Assembly (NCBI GenBank): GCA_033032175.1
Contig: CM065326.1
Location: 14,086,299 to 14,150,298 of the forward strand
Reading direction: 5' to 3'
Source of the DNA: Saturnia japonica
Lineage: Eukaryota > Arthropoda > Insecta > Lepidoptera > Saturniidae
Length of the DNA stretch: 64,000 nt
The stretch's first letter is position 1; the number at the start of each line of letters is the position of its first letter. Positions 25,301 to 34,696 of the stretch are shown piece by piece. The notes beneath the pieces were generated by a model. That model was not told the DNA's origin. It was given only the letters and a program-made list of their open reading frames with translations, and ran no database searches. The position numbers and the translations under genes were made by a program.

Positions 25301-28300
25301 TATCAAATTTTGTACACGGGAAGCTTGTCATTCAGAAATTTATAAACTACTTAGCTCTGCCCACGGCTACACTCGCGTGGATTACAAAACATCGGTATTG
25401 TGAAGACCCCGTTTCCACCCACGAAGGTCGCTCGCCGGTTATTTTAAAGATAACGTTGTGTTTTTATGATGCGTAGATCCTAATTGTATTTGAAAAATAA
25501 AAGTAGCCAAGTTAAAATATTAAAATATGTCAATATCGGACGTGAATTAAATACTCTTTATTTTGTTATCCCTTTCTTTTATCAAATATATACAGAAAAC
25601 ACTTGATAAATAATTTATAATGTAGTTTACTTCTATGATATTTTTAGCTAGACAAATTATAAAATGAACTCAATACCTCGGGTTAGTTGCACCTACTTTA
25701 GCCATGCGTCATGTTATGAGTATATCGTTTATTTTCTACATAAGTGACTAATGACTAATAATGTTTTGGTTAATAATCGTCTTCCAAGTCTAGCGTGTGT
25801 TGACCTCGATGGGCCTCTACGCGTTGTTTTAGCAGATGCACTAAGTACAATCTATGTTAACAATATATATTATTCTTTGTTAACAAACTGGTACATCAGA
25901 TGAGATTATTAATCGAGCATATTCGGATATCTACACCCCCTCGATCGACTTACGTTTCAATACTACAAATAAATACTTACCAAGAAAAACACACCGTTTT
26001 CTATAGCATGTTTTTGTTGGTATTTCACTTCTTTTTGTAGTCTATTAAGAAGTTTTTAAATCAGATACTGGAATTTGATAATATATATAAGCAGAAAAGG
26101 CCGACCATGTTGATCGAGTTTATTGCTCATAAATGTTTGCCCCGACGCGCGAGGCCCTGTTCATATGAACGCTGTGCTTAGAAAATAAAAGCGTCGTTTT
26201 CCATAGAAATCATGTTTAATAAAGCGGCATTTTTTCAATATCTTTTACAGTTTAGTTGGGCTCCACATCAGTTACTCTAGATCTTAAATTTTTGTGGACA
26301 ATTAGAAAATGCTCATCAGATTGAATGACTTTTACTAAGCTCTTAGTGTTCCACATCAGTTACTCCAGACCTTAGATTTTCATACATCAGAAAACGCTTA
26401 TCAGATTATTAAATAAATTTACTAAAGCGGTATTTCGATGTATATAATTTATAGTTTGACTGGCCAATTTGATTTCAAGTATCTGGTGTTTGGTTAGGAA
26501 TTCCTAATTCAAATTTAGGCTTGGGTGTTTGTTTCGAATTGAGTGACAAAATGGAAAACTTAAGATATTGCGTTATTTACGAATATGAGTTCCACCGTAG
26601 CATCAGCGTTGCAGAAACAGCTCGAAGGATTAAATGATGTGTATGGGGAAGCTATTGTAAAAGAAAGCACGGTGTGCTTTTGTTCCAACGTTTTCTGTGC
26701 GGGTTATCAAGTGACCAGACTATAGCTCTGGTCTATACTACGGACTATTGATTCCGTGGTTTCCGCACTTTGAAAACTATTACTGGATTGCCGAGTAAAA
26801 ATACGTCGATGACTATAAATTCAACTTTTATTGATCACTATTTACGATATTCACTTGTTACTATCTACTTGCTGACAATGTCTTTATCATTATTTATTTT
26901 CTTGCTGACTTCTTGAGAACGAATGCACTTGTCGCTATGTAGTTTCTTGCCAACTTCTTGAGAACGAATGCACTTGTCGCTATGTAGTTTCTTGCCAACT
27001 TCTTGAGAACGAATGCACTTGTCGCTATGTGGTTTCTTGCCAACTTCTTGAGAACGAATGCACTTGTCGCTATGTAGTTTCTTGCCAACTTCTTGAGAAC
27101 GAATGCACTTGTCGCTATGTAGTTTCTTGCCAACTTCTTGAGAACGAATGCACTTGTCGCTATGTAGTTTCTTGCCAACTTCTTGAGAACGAATGCACTT
27201 GTCGCTATGTGGTTTCTTGCCAACTTCTTGAGAACGAATGCACTTGTCGCTATGTATTTTCTTGCCGACTTCTTGAGAATGAAAGCACTTGTCGCTATGT
27301 AGTTTCTTGCCGACTTCTTGAGAAAGAATGCACTAGTTTTTAGAACTGACTACACTGTTAGCCTTAGAGGCCCTATCCTAAAACAGAGCCGCTGCGGCTT
27401 TTACAACTTCACCGGACTTGAAATCACTTGGTACCGCGGAGCGCGGCCTTTTATGGCGCTCGACGGGGCGGCTAAGCGGGTCTTGTTGGAGGGGCGACAG
27501 TGCGGTGTGAGTACGAAGTCCCCTCCATGGCAAAATGTGTTTCTTATTATCTATATCTCTATTGGTTATACAAAACTATATTCGTGTGTTGAAACTAAAA
27601 GGTTTTCTAATAATTTAACAATAACTTAAAAATAATACATTTAAAGGCTATAAATATGATATAAACTAAACATATAGTGCGTCTCGCTCGCACTTGTGAC
27701 AGGCCACGCCTACTGCGGCGTTTGCGCTGTTTTCCTGCTATCCTGCACATTTTCAGTCTAGAAATTTTGACCTACGAAACAAAGCCTGTGGACGGTCGGA
27801 GACTCTTGTTGATGATGAAGATTGAAAGGTAATCGTGGAAGCGGAGGATCCATCGTAAACCACGTCAGAGTTAGCGGCAGACTTCGGTGTGAGTGACAAA
27901 ACGATTTTAACTCACTTGAAACAAATGGAAAAAGTGAAAAAGCTCGAGAAATGGGTACCGTATGAGTTGACTAAAGCACACAGACAAACACGCATTGAGT
28001 GCTGCGTTACATTACTCAATTGTCACAATAACGAGGGAATTTTGAATCGTATTGTTAATTGTGACGAAAAATGGATCCTTTACGACAATCGGAAACGCTC
28101 ACCACAGTGGTTGAACCCAGGAGAACCAGCCAAATCCTGTCCCAAGCGAAAGTTGACTCAGAAAAAGGTACTGGGTGAGTGTCTGGTTGACCAATGCTGG
28201 TGTCATACACTAAAGCTTCCTATGACACGATAACGATAAATCTGTATTGTCCACAATTGCAAACCATGATGGAAAAGTTAGCCGTTTAAAAACCGAGACT

Positions 28301-31300
28301 GGTTAATCTCTGTAGCACACTGCTGCTTCAGGACAAAGCTAGACCCCATACTTCACGACAGACGGTCGCTAAAATAGAAGAACTGCAGTGGGAATGTCTC
28401 CGACACCCACCATACTCTCCGGACCTTGCTCCAAAAGATTAACACTTTTTTCGTAATTTGGACAATTTCTTGCAAGGGAAAAAATTAAATTCCGATGAGG
28501 CTGTCCAAACCGCTTCCAAAGATTTTATTGATTCTCGCTCCCACAATTTTTGCAACAATGGAATCAATGAACTGCCCATAAAATAGCGAAAGTGCATAGA
28601 TAATAATGGTACATACTTCGATTGATTCAATGTATAGTAATTTCATAATATTTTTTTCGTTTTATTTTTTTCTATATAAAACGCCAACTTCGTATGCAAT
28701 AGGACCTAATATAACAAATAGTCTAGAGCTTCGTAATAATATTATTAGTATCTATTACGTCCTTACATATGAAATTGGCGTTTTGTACGGGAGGAATATA
28801 AAGTCATTTTTTTTTGTTGTAAAATATATTTAATTAATCAAAGTATGCAACGTTGCTATCTATGCACTTTTGCCATCTAATAGGTAGTTCATTGATCCCT
28901 TTACCAAAAAAATCCATGGGGGCGAGAATCAATAAACTCTTTGAAGGCGGTTTGGACTGCCGCATCGGAGTTGAATTTTTTTCTTTGTAAGAAGTTTTCC
29001 AAATTCCGGAAAAAATTAAATTTTATACGTAAATTTTATAATTAACCCTTGACACAAAATTGCAACGTACCTGAACCGTGAATCATTTTTCCTTAGCAAG
29101 TAGCTATAGGGAGTAGTGACACATTATAAGCTGCGAAGGTCGTGGTTTTGATTCTCTGCAAGGTTCTTGAAGTGCTAATAGTTCAGTTGTAATAAGGCGC
29201 TTGTACCTTTAAGGGACACCTGACCTGTTTATACAATTACACCAACTTTTCATCTAAAAGCTTTCTACCAAAAGAAAAAAAAAATTGTACAGGATTTTTT
29301 TTTTCGAAATATGTTGTGAGATTAAATTTTACAAAATTAACATTTTGTTTTGTAATTTTACAACTTATTTCACAATTACGAAGTTTTGGTTTGAATTTAG
29401 TGGGTTTTGAACAGTTTTGAATTTGGACATCAAGAAATATAATACAATCTCACACGAAATGGACCACTATAATAAGTTTTTGAAAGATAAAAAAAAAAGT
29501 TCTTGAATTCTTTACAACATTTGAGAACAGACATCTGTTCACCTCTTAATCGATTATACAACAAAGTTAATCATAATGACGCTGATATTGACATCTTCCA
29601 TTGGTATTTCTGGAACTTTCGCTCAAAATGGTTTTATTAGAATCTCCTTGATTTGTTTTTTTTTTTCTGTTTATATTGTCCTGCGACTTATCTATACTTA
29701 TTTAGATTAAATGATAGTTGTCGCTCGCGTTGAAGCAACACGGAAACTAAGTTTTAATCTATGCTTATTTAGTTATATTATATTATTAATATAAATATCT
29801 GAGCGACCGAGCTGTGCTCGGTGTCTTATAAAAAAAAAAACTTTCTAGGTAAACTTGGAATGTAATACATTATCTAAATGCAAAGTTTCATCGAAATCGT
29901 TGGAGCCGTTCCCGAGAAACCAATTACATATACTATATATAAGAATTGCTAACTTCATATAATAAGATAAAGCGAATGAGTTTTTTTTTTGGGTTAGTTT
30001 AGTTTCTTACATTTTGTAAAAAAATATCGGGTCTGTTATCGTGTTATGTTTATCGATATAGCTCCATCCCTATCAGTTTCTCCGACTCTGGTATAACCTT
30101 GTACGTGTGTAAACGCCATATTTTTATAAAATAATGCATACATAATGTAAAAAAGACGCTCATTCAAGTTTTCATAGAAGCTGTCATCGAGAAAATAAAG
30201 AAATGGTATATGGACCTAAATTTTTTTTTTGACTGACTACACTGTTGGCCATTAGAGCCCTGTAGCTTCAGACGTCTTTTACAGCTTCACCGGGACTTGG
30301 AAGGACTTAATAGTTTGTTTTCTGCGTTTACTTAGTACCTACAAATGACGTCACGCGCTTTGCGGTATCGTTTGGGTGGCTATTTAAAAATGTATACGTT
30401 TAACTACCTACTACTACAAGTACCTACTTATGATGCGTTATAAATATATGTAAAATATTTTTCTTAGCTTTATGAATTTAAGTACCTATAATGATTAATA
30501 AATAACGAATTATGAACAGTTGTCCGGTCGCCTATTTCAGATATTTTTCTTCGCCGTAATATGCTTGCTCGTGTGGCTGGGCAGTGCGTTCTCCTATGAA
30601 CTCGAAACGGAGGCTCATCAACAGGCCTTCAGATGACGAGATATTCGAGCTCTACAGACACAGGCGCACCGTTCACGACAATGTGAAGGGACGGAAACAT
30701 TCTTCGAATCACCGTAAGTTTTTTTAACGGTATACCTACTATAGAACTGCGGTCTATAACTATTTTTAAATAATCTAAAAGTGTAAGTCCCGAGGTTTGT
30801 TCTATTTTTTTTTTAAGTTTTATAAAAGTAAACTATATATGAATAACGAAAAAGTGTCATTCCCTCTTGCCACCACGATAAACCAGTTTGCGTTAGCTAC
30901 TTGCTACCACGTGCCTCGCACTCTAACTACAAACTACATACTGTACCATTACCTACACGTGAACTATACCGTACACTACCTGCACGTGTTCTATATCGTA
31001 CACTACCTGCACGTGTTCTATATCGTACACTACCTGCACGTGTTCTATATCGTACACTACCTGCACGTGTTCTATATCGTACACTACCTACGTGTACTAT
31101 ACTGTGCAGTACTACAAACGCAAAAACGTCTCCAAGCTGATTTGGCTGTAGTCAAGTAGGTAAATATTGAATCTCTAACCCAAATATATCTCTCTCTAAT
31201 ATTATCAGCCTACATTATAGAATATAAACTAAAACGTGACATTCCAGGGCCTTCGCAGCCAATGGAGGTGAACGTTCGAAAAGGGGAGTATATATGTGAA

Positions 31301-31435
31301 GGTAGGGTTTGCAAACTGAAGGCCGGTGAGATACCTAAAAATTGCAACGGCGTGTGCCAGTACCCATTATCTATGCCTTCAGTGGCGGCGCTAGGCGTCA
31401 GCGAAATCGGCGGCCACCAGCGGCCTCGCGCCTGA
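22328..31435 (+). CDS. putative small secreted peptide precursor (3 exons, one frame lesion)
   Basis: Proposed exons are 22328-22336, 30541-30713 and 31248-31435. The splice sites are canonical (GTAAGT donors, TTTCAG and TTCCAG acceptors). Exon 1 (Met-Arg-Phe) plus the start of exon 2 (IFFFAVICLLVWLGSAFS) forms a textbook signal peptide with cleavage near AFS/YE. Exon 2 then changes frame by one surplus base near 30600-30610 and continues with RRLINRPSDDEIFELY, a furin-like RHRR and a basic KGRK. Exon 3 adds four cysteines spaced C-x4-C-x10-C-x3-C and stops at TGA 31433; AATAAA lies at 31447. The parts total 370 nt, one more than a whole number of codons (about 122 aa). The family is unknown: neuropeptide, cytokine-like factor or other secreted protein are possible. 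A pseudogene or a sequence error cannot be excluded. Confidence 0.5.
23029..23276 (+). mobile_element. tRNA-derived SINE, family A, copy 3
   Basis: Near-identical to copy 1, with TGCTATGAGCGAGGTCCTGG, GGTTCGAATCCCAGG and the CTCGCCCCC block. Lies in intron 1 of the putative peptide gene. Confidence 0.86.
23930..24083 (+). repeat. direct repeat unit D, copy 1
   Basis: AGACGAACTATTTTTT and CTTGTAGCTTATTAATTATTGATAATTAA (positions 23981-24030) recur at 24540-24760. The J3 LINE fragment interrupts the end of this copy; its continuation (GTCAAACCGTTTCTGAG) resumes after J3. Confidence 0.65.
24084..24196 (+). mobile_element. Jockey-family LINE 3'-end fragment (J3)
   Basis: Runs from TTCGCGGCTGAGTGCCCTAA to GTCAGTTCTAAAAAAA, the last ~105 bp of the Jockey family in plus orientation with a poly-A end. 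It splits repeat unit D. Confidence 0.85.
24240..24500 (-). repeat. dispersed repeat, inverted copy 2 of 20695-20885
   Basis: GGACCGCTCTTGAGGTATCC and CATCCATAACAAAAAA are diverged reverse complements of the corresponding blocks at 20750-20860. Confidence 0.5.
24540..24760 (+). repeat. direct repeat unit D, copy 2
   Basis: Uninterrupted version of unit D, ending GGTCAAGCCGTTTCTGAGTA, which shows what copy 1 looked like before J3. Confidence 0.65.
24761..25194. other. no gene recognised
   Basis: Intronic AT-rich sequence with nothing identifiable. Confidence 0.5.
25195..25400 (+). repeat. Helitron-like or satellite-bearing repeat H2, copy 1
   Basis: Shares GGAAACTGATCACAAATATG and one TTTTGTACACGGGAAGC monomer with the larger copy at 31530-32302, then ends in a GC-rich CTCTGCCCACGGCTACACTC segment. 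Confidence 0.5.
25401..26449. other. no gene recognised
   Basis: Intronic sequence with no coding signal. A short internal duplication (CCACATCAGTTACTC-AGA-CTTA) occurs near 26265-26370. Confidence 0.5.
26450..26702 (+). pseudogene. mariner transposase N-terminal half (M2)
   Basis: The ATG at 26551 opens MENLRYCVIYEYEFHRSI, the start of a mariner transposase with its first helix-turn-helix. A TGA follows after 28 codons; in another frame the sequence resumes (DVYGEAIVKESTVCF). It stops abruptly near 26702; the collinear continuation is at 27753, about 1.05 kb downstream, so M2 and M3 look like one mariner split by an insertion. Confidence 0.82.
26905..27332. repeat. minisatellite, 45-bp period, about 9 copies
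   Basis: Units such as 26950-26994 repeat almost identically, with sporadic changes (TAGTTT/TGGTTT/TATTTT). Because 45 is a multiple of three and the unit lacks stops in one frame on each strand, long repetitive frames appear on both strands (15-residue unit KLARNYIATSAFVLK on minus). No start context or flanking domain supports translation. Low divergence between units indicates recent expansion. Confidence 0.93.
27335..27422 (-). mobile_element. Jockey-family LINE 3'-end fragment (J4)
   Basis: Begins TTTTAGAACTGACTACACTG directly after the last minisatellite unit and ends at CACCGGACTTG: the last ~85 bp of the family in minus orientation. A GC-rich segment of unknown origin (to about 27540) follows. 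Confidence 0.85.
27753..28705 (+). pseudogene. mariner transposase C-terminal part with 3' TIR (M3)
   Basis: Picks up where M2 stops. The best frame (27889-28233) includes VSDKTILTHLKQM, KLEKWVPYELTKAHRQTR and the catalytic NCDEKWILYDNRKR. Further fragments to 28600 encode the SPDLAP-like third-Asp region (CCATACTCTCCGGACCTTGC at 28409) and the C-terminus in shifted frames. The complement of the mariner TIR (AAAACGCCAACTTCGTATGC) lies near 28679-28698. Several stops and shifts make it inactive. Confidence 0.85.
28758..29020 (-). pseudogene. mariner 3' end in opposite orientation (M4)
   Basis: Starts with the TIR TTACATATGAAATTGGCG; on the minus strand it encodes the transposase C-terminus (NLENFLQRKKFNSDAAVQTA, then FKEFIDSRPHG). 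It faces M3 tail-to-tail with only ~55 bp between the two TIR ends. Confidence 0.82.
29021..30216. other. no gene recognised
   Basis: AT-rich intronic sequence. A fragment at about 29800-29930 (CTAGGTAAACTTGGAATGTA, then CATCGAAATCGTTGGAGCCG) matches 17125-17235, a further low-copy interspersed repeat. Confidence 0.5.
30217..30301 (-). mobile_element. Jockey-family LINE 3'-end fragment (J5)
   Basis: T-run, then GACTGACTACACTGTTGGCC, ending at AGCTTCACCGGGACTTGG. More diverged than J4 or J9, so an older insertion. It lies ~240 bp upstream of exon 2 of the peptide gene. Confidence 0.78.
30541..30713 (+). CDS. secreted peptide precursor, exon 2
   Basis: Preceded by CCTATTTCAG and followed by GTAAGTTTTT. 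The first frame gives the hydrophobic signal core and reaches a TGA at 30634. The frame one base later, open from 30557, encodes the dibasic-rich segment and has the right phase for exon 3. A single surplus base, possibly in the AAA of CGAAACGG, reconciles the two. Confidence 0.5.
30955..31092. repeat. minisatellite, 27-bp period, about 5 copies
   Basis: Near-identical 27-bp units (one is 30979-31005) containing CGTACACTACCTGCACGTG lie in intron 2 of the peptide gene. The multiple-of-three period again produces long chance frames (30797-31159, 30901-31140). Confidence 0.92.
31248..31435 (+). CDS. secreted peptide precursor, exon 3 and stop
   Basis: The acceptor ATTCCAG precedes it and the split codon C|GG joins exon 2 in the downstream frame. 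It encodes KGEYICEGRVCKLKAGE, then two further cysteines, and a C-terminal tail ending in TGA. The polyadenylation signal AATAAA at 31447-31452 follows closely. Confidence 0.5.
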
Positions 31436-31529
31436 GAAGGCTTCGCAATAAAGCTCAACTAAACTTAACAATGTTATTAAAAGTGTTACTGTCTATATTC
31501 ATTAAAACATGTAATATTTTTTTCCAAAT

Positions 31530-32302
31530 TTCCAGGTAGACATACTATATTGTGAAGGAAACTGATCACGAATGTGACATTTAAAAAATTATGTCTCTCT
31601 GCTTGTATGTTCAGATTTAACTAAAAAACGGTTTGACCGATTCTCATGAAATTTTGTACATTGATATAGGCTATAAGAAATTTCAATATTACTTTTAGAA
31701 GAAAAAGAAAAAAATATGTTAATTCTTAACCGATTTTCATAAAATTTTATACACGGGAAGTATAAAGCATTCATTCATTTAGAAATTGTAAAAAAGGAAT
31801 TACAAAATAATAAATTCGTGTTAATTCCCAACTGATTTTGAAGAAATTTTGTCTACAGGAAGCATGCGTTATTTTAAAATAGTTTTTGAAATGGTAAAGA
31901 AAATAATTTCCTAAAGATTTTTTTTTTTCTTTCAAGAAATTTTGTACAAGGGTAGTATGTCAATTTCATGATTGATAAAGTTATATGGGTTGTCAAAAAT
32001 ATTTTTATAATTAAAAATTAATTAATTATCATCAGCATAAAACGAAATTTCCTAGACGGGATGGGATGCATACGGGATTTAATATGTTCATAATTGATAG
32101 GCTAGAAGAATCGCCAACAATAATTTGAAAAATGTGAAATTTTTTTTTTTAATAATTCCTCTGTCTTCAAACAATTTTGATGAAAATTATATACGGGAAG
32201 TACATGTCATTCCTAAATTGTTAAGCTGTATGAACTGTCAATAAATGTAAATAATTATTGCGTAATATCAAACGTGTGCGGAGCAGCGGGCACATCGCTA
32301 GT
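31530..32302 (+). repeat. H2 element with degenerate ~110-125 bp tandem monomers
   Basis: At least five diverged monomers carry an ACCGATTTTCATAAAATTTT-like block followed by ACACGGGAAGTA and TTGATAGGCTATAAG. The block begins with the H2 start (GGAAACTGATCACGAATGTG) and ends CAGCGGGCACATCGCTAG before T, a Helitron-like terminus. The monomers are too diverged for one recent amplification. Confidence 0.55.
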
Positions 32303-32640
32303 TCGTATGTATTTCCGTCCACATGAGTAATACAGTAGCCGGCTGTAAATAATGCAGATCAAGCAAAAAAGGGAGATAAACAAACAACATTTTATTAGCA
32401 ATTAACACAAGTCTCATTCTGTTTATCGTTTTTTTTTCTGACTGGGAAATGAAAGGGGCCTCGCAAGCAGATGTCGCCGACGTCTACATTTGGTCTAGCT
32501 CCGCCACTGTATACCCTAAATGTTGTGTTAATATATAAATATAATTTTCATTTAAACTACCAATGTTGTTTCATTATACTTAACGACCGTGCGGAGGAAA
32601 GATTCTGGAGCACGCTAGTGTAGCTAATGTCAAAGTTGGC

Positions 32641-33033
32641 TATTAAAAAATATAAAACTTGCCAAGTGTCACATATCGACCCTTCGAGTCTCAAATGTAG
32701 TAAAAGCCAAAACACGACTTTAGAGAAAACGCAAAAAACCGATTAAGTGGAAATAGAAATGTTTTTTTTTTTCGTTTTAGGGCCATTTTCATACAAAAAA
32801 AAAATATGCAATAATTGACCAACGACTAGAATGTTAAGTACGACAACAAATAAAAGAAAAATTGAATTTGGAGACATGTTTATTGAGATATCAAAATTTG
32901 AAATATACAGATCGATAGAGCCCGTGAATGTGAGACAGCGTTTAAGGTCTATTTTGGACATAACGGATTTTACTAAATTTGAGACTCGAAGGTTCGATAT
33001 TTTAAGAACTATTCAAATAAACATTTCTTAATA
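32641..33033. mobile_element. TIR element (MITE candidate)
   Basis: CCTTCGAGTCTCAAATGTAG at 32681-32700 recurs inverted, with one mismatch, at about 32973-32992 within long imperfect terminal inverted repeats of ~65 bp; both ends begin TATTAA(A/G)AAAT. The interior frame 32831-33031 encodes nothing recognisable. No clear target duplication was found. Confidence 0.6.
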
Positions 33034-33049
33034 AAACAAGTAAAGTAGG

Positions 33050-33321
33050 TTTAGCGGAGGTGAGGAACAGAGAGTAAAGTTCCTCATCCGCCATAGAAAA
33101 GGGAGGATCCTCCGGCCAGACGGGTGCTATGTCTGGCGGGCAGCTGCCCCGACTGTTGTAGTCGGGTTCTTGTATATATACTCAACGATAGAGTGAATTT
33201 CTATAGCGCGATGAAGGATAGTAGGAATGCGTCCTATGTGGCTCGATAGATGTCGCTATGTGTCGCTACGTAGTTGTGTCGATGCGTTAATGCGTCAGTT
33301 GTGGCGAGAGATGTCGCTACA
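33050..33321 (-). repeat. TRIM 3' LTR (element sense)
   Basis: Plus-strand ends are TTTAGCGGAGGTGAGG and GATGTCGCTACA; in element sense it starts TGTAGCGACATC. The first base is ambiguous by one T. Confidence 0.9.
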
Positions 33322-33333
33322 TCACTCCCCTCC
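33322..33333 (-). promoter_or_regulatory. TRIM polypurine tract
   Basis: In element sense GGAGGGGAGTGA directly precedes TGTAGCG of the 3' LTR. Confidence 0.8.
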
Positions 33334-33764
33334 GAGACCGGAGGTCGATAGCAGGTTGAGTCGTCCATTTGTGATGCTTGCCGGGCCAGTGGAATGTTCC
33401 AGTGAGTCGGAACTAGATGTCGCATAGTTCACGGTGAGTTGAAACTGTATGCGGTGATTGCCCCAGTGAGTCGGGATGATGTCGCATAGTTCACGGTGAG
33501 TCGGAACTGTCTGCGGTGATTGGCTGCTGCGTCGACCAGGAGAGAAGTGCGTTTTCTGCTGCTTGCTGACCGGCCGAAGTGCAGTGTGCTGTGCCAAGGT
33601 CGCTGAGAAGGCTGTGGGGCTGACCAGGAATGCGCGTCCGCTGTATGCGTATGGTCAGGATACCCGTAGTAGCCGTGAATGCTGGCTGGCTGTATTGAAC
33701 TCGCTGCTCGAAAGCTTGAGGAAGTGATGATGACGTAGCTTTGTGAAGAAGGTTGTGCTGACGT

Positions 33765-33782
33765 ATCACGTCGGGGTCACCA
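33765..33782 (-). promoter_or_regulatory. TRIM primer binding site, tRNA-Trp
   Basis: The plus strand reads ATCACGTCGGGGTCACCA, the 3' end of eukaryotic tRNA-Trp including CCA as I recall it. The element strand is therefore complementary over all 18 nt, one base from the LTR. Confidence 0.88.
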
Positions 33783-33783
33783 C

Positions 33784-34054
33784 TTTAGCGGAGGTGAGGA
33801 ACAGAGAGTAAAGTTCCTCATCCGCCATAGAAAAGGGAGGATCCTCCGGCCAGACGGGTGCTATGTCTGGCGGGCAGCTGCCCCGACTGTTGTAGTCGGG
33901 TTCTTGTATATATACTCAACGATAGAGTGAATTTCTATAGCGCGATGAAGGATAGTAGGATGCGTCCTATGTGGCTCGATAGATGTCGCTATGTGTCGCT
34001 ACGTAGTTGTGTCGATGCGTTGATGCGTCAGTTGTGGCGAGAGATGTCGCTACA
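33784..34054 (-). repeat. TRIM 5' LTR (element sense)
   Basis: Direct repeat of 33050-33321; differs by a missing A (GTAGGATGCG) and by GTTGATGCG for GTTAATGCG. Confidence 0.9.
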
Positions 34055-34059
34055 GTAGG

Positions 34060-34696
34060 TAATAATTTTATGTAATATGAAGTCTCTGTTTTTCCTCGTA
34101 ATTAAGGTAAACGTCGCAGTAATAATATAGTACTTTGTGGACAACCGTTTCACGGAGATATATTGCCCATTTAAAAAGAATCACACTGCTCTTTCCGAGT
34201 CCCTGCACCTCACCTCTCCTCATCACCACACCTCATCTCTCTTCACCACTCCTCGCCTCTTTCCCACTCTCACCTCTGCCCGTCATTTAAAATACTTGCG
34301 TTACACATTATTATCATTTCTAAGACAGCACTACAACATATTTAACGAGTTAAGAAGCGTTCAAGTATTACTCACACATTCTAAAGCTTATCGCTCTGAT
34401 TATTTAAGACAACATGATCAATGGTGTAAAAATATAACACTTCCCCTTTTAAAGGTTGATGTATTCCACGGAATTTTATTTCAAACTTCGTTTTATTGGA
34501 GTATATAAGCGAGCCATGTTCTGAGCCAGGACAGTTCTGTTTTGAACAAGCAAGTGGAAATAACAAGCATTTAAAAAAATAATCTACAGGAGTATCACAG
34601 ATTAGTGTAAGTAGGACCACAGTATAGTGAACAACAATATCGCAAGTTTGTTTATAATTTTGTTCACTAAGTACGAATAAATTATTTACATAACAT
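34060..34696. other. no gene recognised
   Basis: Contains a pyrimidine-rich low-complexity stretch (about 34190-34280) that creates a 123-codon frame at 34137-34508. The composition argues against a real protein. Confidence 0.5.

Larger units (their letters stand above)
33050..34054 (-). mobile_element. non-autonomous mini-LTR (TRIM-like) retrotransposon, tRNA-Trp primed
   Basis: A 1005-bp element: 272-bp left and 271-bp right LTRs with about two differences, only ~460 bp of internal sequence, an 18-nt primer binding site complementary to the tRNA-Trp 3' end, a polypurine tract, and a GTAGG target duplication (33045-33049 and 34055-34059). No gag or pol homology is visible, so it must have been copied by another element's enzymes. 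tRNA-Trp priming is known from the CsRn1 group of Ty3/gypsy elements, a plausible but unproven parent. Confidence 0.9.

Noticed and set aside
26894..27343. Repetitive proteins on both strands
   Set aside because: They are products of a 45-bp tandem repeat; no start context, signal or flanking domain.
30797..31159. 120-codon repetitive frame
   Set aside because: Arises from the 27-bp intronic minisatellite.
33322..33769. Frames in the TRIM interior as possible gag
   Set aside because: Ser/Thr/Gln-rich short frames in different registers without gag, protease or knuckle motifs.
34137..34508. 123-codon plus-strand frame
   Set aside because: Built on a CT-rich low-complexity tract and without family resemblance.
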